DNA of 64,000 bases from Podocnemis expansa (Eukaryota > Chordata > Testudines > Podocnemididae), in contig ML681990.1 in assembly GCA_007922195.1 (NCBI GenBank), positions 43,593,655 to 43,657,654 on the forward strand. Reading direction: 5' to 3'. The notes beneath the pieces were generated by a model. The model had not been told where the DNA came from. It did not search any database and was given only the letters and a program-made list of their open reading frames with translations. A program made the translations under genes and the position numbers. The first letter of the stretch is position 1; every line of letters begins with the position of its first letter. Shown here piece by piece: positions 54,621 to 64,000 of this stretch.

Positions 54621-56559
54621 TCTTTCTTGGGTCTGTTGGATGAGAAAAAAGCAGAGATCTCTCCTTTACCTGCATGCTGCAGGATATCAGGCAGGAAACT
54701 AACAGAAGCACAGGTAGCAGTCCCACCCACTCCTGCTTGAAATCACCCTACCACTTCATAAATTGGTACTGGAAAACATTGTGGTTAATTTTTAAAATGT
54801 TTTTAGGAATAAACTGAGTATGTGATCATTAATGATAGAGTTGTTTGAAAGTTTTTATTTTAAGAGCTAACCCCATAAAAGCTGCAGTTTTAGAAAACTG
54901 TAAAATGTCATTTTTTGAAAAATGCTATTTTTGTAAGGGAAACAGCCAGCTGTGTAACTGAATACTCCACAAGAATAACAGACCTTCTATGTATTTTTAA
55001 TTAGTTAAAATTATTTTACAGAGCTTGAAAAGACTTGTATGAATATCGAGAATAGGATATTATATTGAGATGTTGTAATTTGATAGGGTTTATATTTCTG
55101 ACCTAATAAAAAGGAGTTTTTCTTAACATCTGGAATTTAGAATTTTTTTTTTTAAAATTAGTAGGTGCTCTTATGTACTTATGAGGAACTACTAGCTCCT
55201 TCTGTATTCAGATTGCCTAAGACTTTCCATTATAAAAGATTCTTGCAGTCCGTCCATTATAAAGGATTCTTTGAGAATCTCTCACAACTGCATTGTGTGC
55301 AGCAGACCTTTGCTCTTATTCAGGCAGGACAGCCGCAAGCTACAGAAGTTCCTTTTTCTTTGTCCCATAAAATTTGGTTCAGCTTTTGCTGATATTAACA
55401 GCTAAAAATGTCATTTTTCCATTTGACTTTCAGTTCTCAGGAAAAATTTTGGCAGTATGCCAAAATAATAAACTTATGAATATTCTAATATTGGGTTCAT
55501 GCTACCATAGCAGTGTAGGTACTATACTGATTATACTTGGGAGCTGCCAGAGACCTGTGAAGTGGGAAAGGAAGATAGACAGATGGGCACCACTTCTCCC
55601 TCCAGAGGCACCACATCCACAGGAGTGCCTTCCAGTTCGTAAGTGATGGGGCTTAGTAAAGAGATGGAGAGGTGAGATGACTATTGGGATCTCACCTACT
55701 TTTCAGCATATTATGAAATATCCTTGTCTGAATGTTTTTCTTTGTCTTTAACAAAACAATAAGTCTCTTAAAGCTGGAAACAAAGCTATTAAATCCCTAA
55801 GGAAAGCTTTCTGTGATTCAAAAGCCACAGCTGGAGCTCTCAGGGCCACTGATTTGGATACCCTAATTTAAACTCCTTATTGATGCATTTTTAAGCTTTA
55901 AATGCTTCATATTAGTTTTTTTAAATGCCGCATTCATTACAAGCAGCAATATAGGCAGTTGGAAGATAAACATGAAAAATAGTAGCCATCTTATGGTGGT
56001 CTTCTATCAAACAATTACAAACTCCTTTATGATGTTGTGGCACATGATCATCCTGTTAAAATAATGGAAATTGTTTATCATCTTGTATACCAATATCTTT
56101 CACCATACCAAAATCCACCTTTCTGCATTAATTTGAATTTTGTTTTTGGTAGCTTGGTTGTCTCTCTTCATTGGATAGATTTTCATACAATGACTTTCTG
56201 TTGCTAATACTTAGAGTGAAGGAGTTGGCCAGTTCTTTGGGCCACCCTTTCCAATGCATCTGTTTTTTGTTGGTCACCATTGTCCATTAGAGGTCATCTG
56301 TACAGAGATGTTTGGGGTTTGTTTACAGAAGTCCCTAGTTTTATAATCTGATCCATGTGGTCTAACCCTTTCACCCACATAAAGTCTCATTGTGGCTAAT
56401 GAGATTGTGGGATGAGGTTTAACTTCCATGACAATTTACATAAAATATACATGGATTGAAGTCTTCAGAGTTTACCTCTGTAAATCTCATGTATTTGTTT
56501 CCTGTGAATGTAATCTATAGTTTTAGCTATCTCTATGAAGTGATCCTCTGTCATATTGT
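54621..56559. other. AP3B1 intron F-G, non-coding
   Basis: AT-rich. Two adjacent short direct repeats, TCCATTATAAAAGATTCTT and TCCATTATAAAGGATTCTT, lie at about 55225-55273. Nothing else recognised. Confidence 0.5.
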
Positions 56560-57240
56560 AACTTAGTTTGATTCACTGCCTTGGCGCCTCCTGCTGGCTG
56601 CTTGGGGAATCAGCTCTTAGCCATGCAGATGCCCCTCTCTGTAGTCTCTCAGCCTCGGTCTAGACTCTGCCGGACCCTCCTTCTCATTGCTCTGCACTTC
56701 TTCTGAGTCACAATCCCTGTTTCCCCCCTTTGGGGGGATTCTGCAGTCTGTTCTAGCCACTTCCCACTGTGGCCATCCCAATCCTGTCACCACTCCTAAT
56801 GGCAGTTGGCAGGGGATGGGAACCAAGGTCCACCCACTAACTCTGTTCCAAGCCCAGGAACCCTGTGAGTGTGGCAGCCTTCCACTGTGTCTCCCCCCAA
56901 CTCCTCTGTGGATTTCCCAGCCCACATCCTGGCAGCCTCAATACTTTTTCCACGCTTGCTTCAGGGCCTTCAGCTCTACTGAGTCACAGTAGCCAGACAC
57001 TGTCTATAGTGCTGATAGACCTTACTCTTCAGGCTCCTGGGAGTCACTCTTCTTAATATGCTAAGCAGTTTCCTTTTACATCACTCCCCTGGGGCCTGAT
57101 TGGCTGCCATGCCCCTTCATATTGGCTACCTTTAGTGCTGCCTCTACAAGGGCTGTCTTAACCCTTTCCAGCCCAGTGAGGGACTTGGCACCCTGTCCAT
57201 TTATCAAAAGTATAAATTTGTGAAGTTATGAAATTCCTAG
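56560..57240. repeat. Unclassified GC-richer interspersed repeat
   Basis: It contains GCCTTGGCGCCTCCTGCTGG, CTGCTTGGGGAATCAGCTCT and, at the end, CTTAACCCTTTCCAGCCCAG and GGGACTTGGCACCCTGTCC. I associate these with a common reptilian repeat, possibly an LTR. There is no coding content. The open frames here match nothing. Confidence 0.45.
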
Positions 57241-60200
57241 CCGTTTCAGGAGGGCCACCTTGTGTTCCATAAATTGTGGTAGTCTGGAAAGACACCCACA
57301 AAGGTGGAAGAATTTCTTAAATTAAAAGGAAAATATTTTACGGGAGGCCATCCCAATCCTGGGTGCCCAGTCCAATTCATGGACTCTGTTTTTTAATTGT
57401 CCAGTCTTTACAATATCTGTATCATTTTGATACAGTGCATGTAGAAATCTAAGATGCATTGTTTTCCTTACTGTAGAATTTAAAGTGAAAAGAGTTGATG
57501 CAAATATTGTGTTGCATGAAGCAGGAAATTAACACTGACTGTGTTACATTTCTGAATTTACTTGAGGTTCAGCGAACTTAATCCTATTTTTAAGTTTGTT
57601 TTTCATTTGTCATTTTGTGGTTTGGACATAAATCAATATGTTGTTTAGCACAACTATCATCAGGAAAATTGGTTGCTTTTTGTACAAATATTTTGCATCT
57701 GCATCTAGGTAGATTCTGTATTGTGAAAATTAACATGTAAAATGGCCTAAGATCACTTTTGTGGCATATATTTTTTTGTCATGAAAATTCACTCTTTAAA
57801 AAATTTAGCTTTGCAAAAGCTTGTTTTATGTTATTTAGTTAACCTATAGTAAGTAGAAAATACACTTTCTTTTTCTGTTATTTTGTATTTCATTTACAGT
57901 AGGGACACCTGAGATGTTCAGGTGCATCATCAAATAATGTAGAAATAAAATGTCAGGTGTATTATCAAATGCTTGTAGAAATAAAATGCAGATTTGAGGA
58001 TGATACACAGATAAATAGGAGACTCTGCACAGCGATTCTAAAATCAGCTACTGTCAGCTTTCTCATACAAGCCCAATACAGTCACTCAGCTGTTTAAAAC
58101 CTGATCCACTATTTAAAAAAAAAATACAAAAACAAATTGTTTATCTTTCTGCCTGATCTCTCTTCAAGTGCTAACACAATGGGAACAGTGGGTGATCTGT
58201 CAATGCATTTGGTTTGTCAATGATAGTTTTGTATAAATATTGGGAGGCTAAGAAATAAAATTCACACAGTAAAATATGATTTCATCTGCCTTTTCTCTGC
58301 AGCTCCATGGCTCATGCTGTGGTATGAAATTCTCATTTTACACACTTTGCAGGCGGAGCACATGAATTATGTATTGAGCAAGAGAAATCTCCTGCTTCAA
58401 GTCCTATATGCATTTATCCAGGTTCTATCTCTATTACTAAAATGAATTGCAAATGGAGAAATGTTTGATGGAATATAGCTTAACTTCTTTGTTTAGCATT
58501 CAGCTTTTTTCCATAGTCAGTTCTCTAAGTAGGAAGCTGTTTTGATTTTAGTGCGGATTTATTTTTTTAAAAGAAAAAAGATGAAAAATGTCACAGAGAA
58601 ATGCCAAACATCAGAGTCTTTTTACAGCCTGATTTGGAATGCAAGGCTTTTTTATTCAGTAAAAAGATCACTGGTAATGTTTGTTTCCATCCCTGACTAT
58701 TTATTATTCCCAGAAAGTGAATAAATTTCTTTCCTTATAAAAATCAAAGAAAAAATCACGTTGTAATAGGAGAAACCAATTTAACTTGCTTTTTCCTTGT
58801 GTTTGCATGTGACTTGATGTATATTTAATACTGTTTATTTAATACTGTTAGAGACTCTATGAAGTGAAAAAGAAAAAAGACTTTCCACTTGTTTTAATTT
58901 TTATCTTGATTTGGTTGGTTTGATTTTTCAAATGCAGAGGCTACAGGTCCCAGAAGGCCCTTGTGTACTATTGTTCTTTGAAGGAAAATTGCAACGATTT
59001 TGCTCAGAACAGCATTTTGATAAGTCATAGTGACAGGTGTATTTCTTGATATATATTGTAGCATTGAAATAATGATCTTTAGTTGCAGTTATTCTCATAC
59101 ACAGCGTTTAACATGTTTTTTGGGAAAAAAATACTTCATTGGGTTAAAATTTCTGATGTTTGTACCCTTTCCAAAATATTTTTTTGAAAATTAGAGGAAA
59201 GCCTTTGGGTCTTGAATTACTTGAGCTCAAGAGGGGATTTTTTTCATCAGCTTTGGTGAGTTGCAAAACAGATGAAAATAAACTAAAGTACAGGAAATGT
59301 ACTTTGTGTTTTTTAAGAGTCATTTTACAGCCTCTGTAAGATGCTTTCTTAGTTGCTGGTTCAACAAAACTATTCTAGAGTATGACAGCATGAATATTGG
59401 AAGTCATCACTGAAGTCATGCAGTCAATTATATTTGTGTTGTCACAGGTGGTGTTTCTTTGAAATCTTCAGTAATTCAGAGGAGTACCATGCAAGGATGG
59501 AGAAAACTTGCTTGAAAGCTCTGTGTAAACTAAATATAAGTCTTGAGTTTGAATGTATTTTAATTTCAGGTGGACTATTTGAGTTCCTAGAATGAAGACT
59601 GCTCTGCTGATAATTTTTATTCCAGTTGTATCCAGAATTGGAAATGATGTATTTTCTGGTTAAGATGTAACTAAATTCTTCAGAGTGGCTAATCTTTTAA
59701 GGGGAGGAATGGCTTCTTTCTTCTGTGCTGCCTTCCTCTTCTCATTTTTTTCATCTCTCCCATGATCTCCACAATGGAAATTTAGTGGTAGTGCTAAAGA
59801 AAAATGGGTTGACCAAACATGCTCTCCTTTCCCCTACATGTGTCCTCAAACGCAGATGAGAATGCAGGGTTGTATGAGCAACTGCTATTTGTTTGGCTGT
59901 TGTCCTTTTTTATGCTTACCTTTTCTATTAGTTGTTGTTAGTAATATTTCTGTGTTGCCAACCTTAACTTTTATTATAAGTTTTGTGATATTTTGTTTTT
60001 TCTTAAAGTTCCAGTTACTGGAGACAAGGGATTCCAAAAGACTGACTCATGATTTTCAACATTTAGGGTTGGCACTGCTTTAATTAACAACTTGGGACTC
60101 CTGTCCTTCCTTCAACACAGGGAGGGGGTTGAATTTAGTTGACTGTGTGACCTTTTAGTTAGGAGTAGGGGGATGCAGAAGCCCAAGGCAGGAGTTAAAA

Positions 60201-60499
60201 ATCTTGGATGAGCCTATCTGGAGTGGGACAGGTAACAAGGATGAAACTGCAATCATTATTACCATTTGAACCTTAATCCTAGCATAAAGCTGACCTTGTC
60301 ACCTCTTTGTTATAGTTAAGACTTGTTTGTGTGCTGAGTGCTTACCCTTGTCCATCTCTATTGTTCTTCTTTGGTCAAGAGGAGGAGTTTGGGGACATTG
60401 ATTACAGATCTAAACTCTATTTTTATTGAATGTCTTTTTTAAAATTGGTTTCTTTTATATTTTTAAGTTCATATTTGGCTATAATGAAGTGAGTAAGGC
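57241..60499. other. AP3B1 intron F-G, non-coding
   Basis: AT-rich, no exon or repeat that I can name. A TGTAGAAATAAAATG phrase occurs twice near 57939 and 57974 as a short local duplication. Confidence 0.5.
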
Positions 60500-61045
60500 T
60501 ATATCCACTTGCAGTCCGAGCAGTAGGGGATCAGCAGCAGTCTGTGCACCCAGGCCTCTGGCATGGCAGGGCAGCAAATATTTAGGAGTCTGGCCTATGA
60601 CCAGGTAGCATGAAGGCAATCTATAAGCCCTGGCCTTCTGGCAGCATAGGATGCCAAAGCAGTCTAGAGGGCCTCTGGCAGCAATGGGCACCATAGCAAT
60701 CTGTAGAGGCTCAGGCTAGGTAGAACACCCAAGCACAGGTCTCCTGGCTCTAGTGGGTGGAATCTTCCACCCCAGATGAGGTTGGCAGGAATACTGAGGG
60801 ACCAAGCTCCATCTGACCCCACTGTGTCCCAGCCCAGGGCTCTGACGAGGCAGTGCTTTACCCCTGGTACAGCTGGGATCCCAAACAAAGCGCAGTGATT
60901 CGAATGCATGTGGTAATTCAGGTAATGCTGTCCCTAGGTTACTTCTTAGCTGCTCTTGGGGTTGTACCTGAGTCGAGGGGATCATTGTCCATCTCCTCAG
61001 GGTGAACCTGCAGAGTAGTCCCTGCAACTCCTCAGCATCTGTATT
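60500..61045. repeat. Unclassified GC-richer repeat
   Basis: A GC-richer block with loosely reiterated units of about 50-60 bases (GGCCTCTGGCAGCA, GGCCTTCTGGCAGCATAGGA, CAGTCTGTGCACCCAGG). It resembles the unclassified blocks at 32251 and 56560. No gene is seen. Confidence 0.4.
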
Positions 61046-61049
61046 GTTG

Positions 61050-61860
61050 GTCAGCTCTCAATTTTAAGCCCAGAAGGGACCATTATATGATCTAAACTAG
61101 GTGTGGCCAAACTGCGGATCTTGAATGAGAAAGTGTGACTCCTGGAAGAATGTCAGCAAATCAAGTTAGGAAAGCAGACTGAGCTTAGGAATTCAGGAGG
61201 GGGTCAGGACGGTGGGGAGAAGCGGTAGCATGGTCAGGGATGGGAGGGAGAAGTGCAGCTTGGTCAGGGATGGTGAGGAGAAGGATGGCATGTTTGGAAA
61301 TTTAAAAAATCTCACTACTAGCCCGCAGTCTTCTACATCGAGCAACAGCTAAGTTTTTACTGTATAGGCCTAATTTTCATGGTAACCTTAAGGAATTATT
61401 AGAATCTGACATCAGTAGGGCCAATATTTGCCCTCTTTTTATGATAAAATTAAAGTGTGCAATGAATTTTAAACTTAGTAATTTTGGAGTAGGTAAAAAT
61501 AAATGGCTATATGCCTCTGTTTGGCTCTCGAAGGTATAGTAATCAACTTGTGTGGTTCTTGAGTTCCATACGTTTGGCCACCCTTGATCTAAACTGACCA
61601 CCTGTATAAAACAGAAAATTAATTTTCGGGCAGATACCCCTGTACTGAGCTGAATAATTTGTTTGACCTAAAGTATATCTTCCAAAAAGATAACCAGCCT
61701 TGATTTGAAGCCAAGAGTTGGAAAATCATCTACCATGTTTTGTAGTTTGTTCCCATGGTAACAATGTGTGCCTTATTTCATATTTGAATTTGTCTGGCTT
61801 TAACATCCAGCCATTGGTTTTGGTTATGCATTTTATTTCTTGATTAAAGGTCCCCTTAGT
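61050..61860 (-). mobile_element. CR1-like LINE fragment, split by a MITE
   Basis: In antisense. AAGCCCAGAAGGGACCATTA and ATATGATCTAAAC come before the MITE (61098-61586), and ACTGACCACCTGTATAAAAC, CAGCCTTGATTTGAAG and TGTTCCCATGGTAACAA-like words follow it. The order matches an antisense CR1-type 3' region found in turtles. Boundaries are approximate. Confidence 0.6.
61098..61586 (+). mobile_element. hAT MITE family Z, copy 3 (489 bp)
   Basis: It begins TAGGTGTGGCCAAACTGCGG and ends ACGTTTGGCCACCCTTG. ATCTAAAC is duplicated exactly at 61090-61097 and 61587-61594. It has the same end blocks as copies 1 and 2 (ACAGCTAAGTTTTTACTGTA, AAATTAAAGTGTGCAATGAA) but only about three minisatellite units (61195-61290) and a deletion of the central AT-rich block. 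Confidence 0.9.
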
Positions 61861-62521
61861 ACATTGTGTATTCTTCCAATGAAGGTATTCATACACAAGA
61901 ATCCAGACAAATGCACATAATCTTCATCCTCTTTTTGATAAAATAAACAGATTCAGCTCTAAGTTTCTCATTGTGTAAGGCATTTTCTCTGGCTCTTGAA
62001 TAATTTGTGTAGCTCTGTGGCAAGCTGCTCCCAAAATCCATGTCTTTGTCTTCACCAGGTGCTTGTCTGCTTGCTGTGAGAGCTCTGTCTCCCAGCCCCG
62101 TGAGCCATGATAAACATGCTACAGGTCTGAGCACACGCATGAAGGTGTAGGAAACATATCATAGTAATCATGTAGAATAGGTTATCAGCATCCATAAAGA
62201 AACATTGTATGGTGTAACTGGCAACAAATCATACAATTCCAGTGTATAAGTGAACGGGAAAATCATGTAGATCATAACCCAGGGAGCACAGATGTGCACA
62301 CCGTGACAAACTTTTTTGCACACTCCCCAAATTTTCAATGTCTTTTTAAAAATGTAGATTCTGAACATAGTAGTCGAGTATTGGTCACCTGCCTACCCTT
62401 GTCCCCCTGGTTACACATCCAGGGATTACAATAGCCCTTTATGTGCTGTAGAATCACACAGGGAATGCAGGTTGAGTTGTTGGTCCAATATTATGCATAA
62501 ATTCCTTTTAGAGTCACTACT
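61861..62521. other. AP3B1 intron F-G, non-coding
   Basis: Nothing recognised. Confidence 0.5.
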
Positions 62522-62529
62522 GTCTACGG

Positions 62530-62947
62530 CAGTGGTTCCCAACCCTTTCAGTAACACTGCACAGTTCAATGAGATGAACAGTTCCATGGTACGCCCACTT
62601 TTTTTCAGCAGAAATGATTGCTCATAAACATCACGTTTACTTACATTTTGGTTATGGCCTTGCTAGAGGTGTTTGCAATGCAATGCATACAATATGCTAA
62701 AGAAGGATCAAATGCATTAATATTTCAAATCCATTGGGAAAGTCATCTCAGTTTTGCCCTTTGGCTACCTGCTCTTCGAATGTTCATGTTTTAGAATCGA
62801 AAGACTGATACTTTGCTTTTAATTTGATGATTAATTTTCATGAGTTCTATGAGTTGTAATTTTGGTTAGACAGAATATTGTTTAAGATGAAAAATGTTTG
62901 TTTCACATTGATTTTCATTACTTTTGAAAACTGGTTGAAAACCACTG
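62530..62947. mobile_element. hAT-type MITE (418 bp)
   Basis: The ends are CAGTGGTTCCCAACCCTTTC and CTGGTTGAAAACCACTG. The flanks GTCTACGG (62522-62529) and ATCTAGGT (62948-62955) agree at 5 of 8 positions, so the duplication has decayed. The interior is AT-rich and non-coding. Confidence 0.65.
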
Positions 62948-62955
62948 ATCTAGGT

Positions 62956-63656
62956 TAGCATCCTCCATCTTGTAGGTATGGCCTCATTTTGTCATATGGC
63001 TTCATTAAGACAAATTTTATTTGAATGGATCCAGCTTACCAAGCAATCCATATCTGTGTGACTGTCTTGTCACTATTTACCACATTACCAGTATGTGTAT
63101 CACCGCAAATTTTAAGATTGACTGTTAACTCTTTGTGGGAGGGACCACGTTTTTGTTGTTTGCAAGTGCTTATATTGCGGCAATAGTTTTTGACTGGGAA
63201 TTACAGGCAGTACAAGGAATAATAATATTGCATTCATTTGGAGGAATTTGTGGCATCAGGGGAAGAGCAATACTACTGTTAAAGATGGAGTTTGCTTCTA
63301 AACTGGAGATTTTTACCATCTTTTTCCATTTTCGTCCTCTGTGTAAAAAAAAAAAAAGAAAAAAAAGCTTGATCTCTAGAAGTTCTATTTGAATATCAAA
63401 TAGTAAAAGAGTGAACTACTAAAAGAGCTCATTAGGGGCCTCAGAAATGTTCATTGAAACTAATAAGTCATTGAATACGATTTAAGTTATCCATGGTAGG
63501 ATGTCTTTCTTACAAAGTGGACTCTCAGTATGCTGAGCTGAGCTAAATGTGTATATTTTCTTCTGAAGTGCAGAAAAAATTCTCGGCTATAATGTAAGTG
63601 TTGAAAAATGCTCTTTAGTGGCACAGCAATAATGAAATATTCATATGTTTTGACAG
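62956..63656. other. AP3B1 intron F-G, end, with an ancient repeat fragment
   Basis: At about 63112-63185, AAGATTGACTGTTAACTCTTTGTGGGAGGGACC follows the old amniote repeat phrase AGATTGTAAACTCTTTGGGGCAGGGAC. A poly-A run lies at 63346-63366. The rest is unremarkable intron before the exon at 63657. Confidence 0.5.
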
Positions 63657-63729
63657 AGAAAAGAAATGGCAGTACAAGAGAAAAAAGCTCCTATTAAACA
63701 AGATGTGTCCCTACTAGACTTGGATGATT
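63657..63729 (+). CDS. AP3B1: AP3B1 exon G (hinge end, LLDLDD motif)
   Basis: The exon reads RKEMAVQEKKAPIKQDVSLL, then DLDD, with one base left for the next codon. The DVSLLDLDD motif is the conserved hinge-to-ear boundary of AP3B1. It resembles an acidic clathrin-box type motif (LLDLD), as reported for beta-3A. The acceptor is TTTTGACAG and the donor is GATT|GTAAGT. It has 73 bases, phase 0 in and phase 1 out. The ear-domain exons must lie beyond the right edge of the window. AP3B2 has LLDLEDF here, which supports AP3B1. Confidence 0.94.
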
Positions 63730-64000
63730 GTAAGTAATCTGCTTATAAATTTAGTTATGCTTTAAAGAATGTGATCAAAGAATCTTCCATGTCAACAAAA
63801 TACATTCCTAATCATTTCAGTAGATCTTAAATGAAGTTACAATCCTGTTCATTTTATCACACCAATTAACTGGCACATGTATAGATGTCAGTAAAATCAC
63901 ATACTTGCTTCTTTAAATGAGTAATTTGAAATCTGTGCTTGTCAGGTTCTGACGGAATTCAAAGAGTTACCTTTTTTTAATGTGCTAATACTTGAAAAGT
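63730..64000. other. AP3B1 intron after exon G, start
   Basis: Begins with the GTAAGT donor and continues as AT-rich intron to the edge of the window. Confidence 0.8.

Noticed and set aside
56617..57056. Open frames of about 100 codons on both strands.
   Set aside because: They lie within a GC-richer interspersed repeat. No domain and no splice context.

Overview
The window is vertebrate nuclear DNA from inside one large gene. Seven GT-AG exons on the + strand encode consecutive parts of AP3B1, the beta-3A subunit of the AP-3 adaptor complex. The exons lie at 27105-27281, 37710-37896, 38877-39007, 41430-41535, 44161-44320, 47044-47218 and 63657-63729. They total 1009 coding bases, every junction joins in a consistent phase, and the encoded order is end of the trunk, then the acidic serine-rich hinge. 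The first and last parts of the gene are outside the window. I see no other host gene, no RNA gene and no CRISPR array.

The repeats point to a reptile, most likely a turtle (crocodilian is the alternative). They include CR1 LINEs, DIRS-like retroelements, PIF/Harbinger and ZMYM-type hAT transposases, many hAT-type MITEs, and a repeat carrying AAACAAACAAGGAGTC that I associate with turtles and crocodilians. The species call is inference from repeat content and the AP3B1 protein sequence.

Layout. 1-2500: dead hAT transposase split by a GC-rich element with TA target duplications. 3205-6765: DIRS reverse transcriptase/RNase H fossil split by two adjacent hAT elements that share one 8-bp target. 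7245-12750: a DIRS-like element with inverted terminal repeats, a gag relic and an internal junction region. 12752-16155: relic of an unnamed transposon-like protein. 17598-18679, 25499-26478 and 61098-61586: three copies of one hAT MITE family whose internal minisatellite differs in length. 19225-19790: truncated DIRS fragment between 32-bp direct repeats. 27105-47218: six AP3B1 exons in AT-rich introns. 47824-52640: Harbinger relic with convergent Myb-like and transposase genes. 53531-54620: antisense CR1. 63657-63729: the last exon in view.

The only functional gene I can support is AP3B1. Everything else is mobile-element debris in its introns. The most informative parts are the nested insertions, because exact target duplications let the order of events be read directly.
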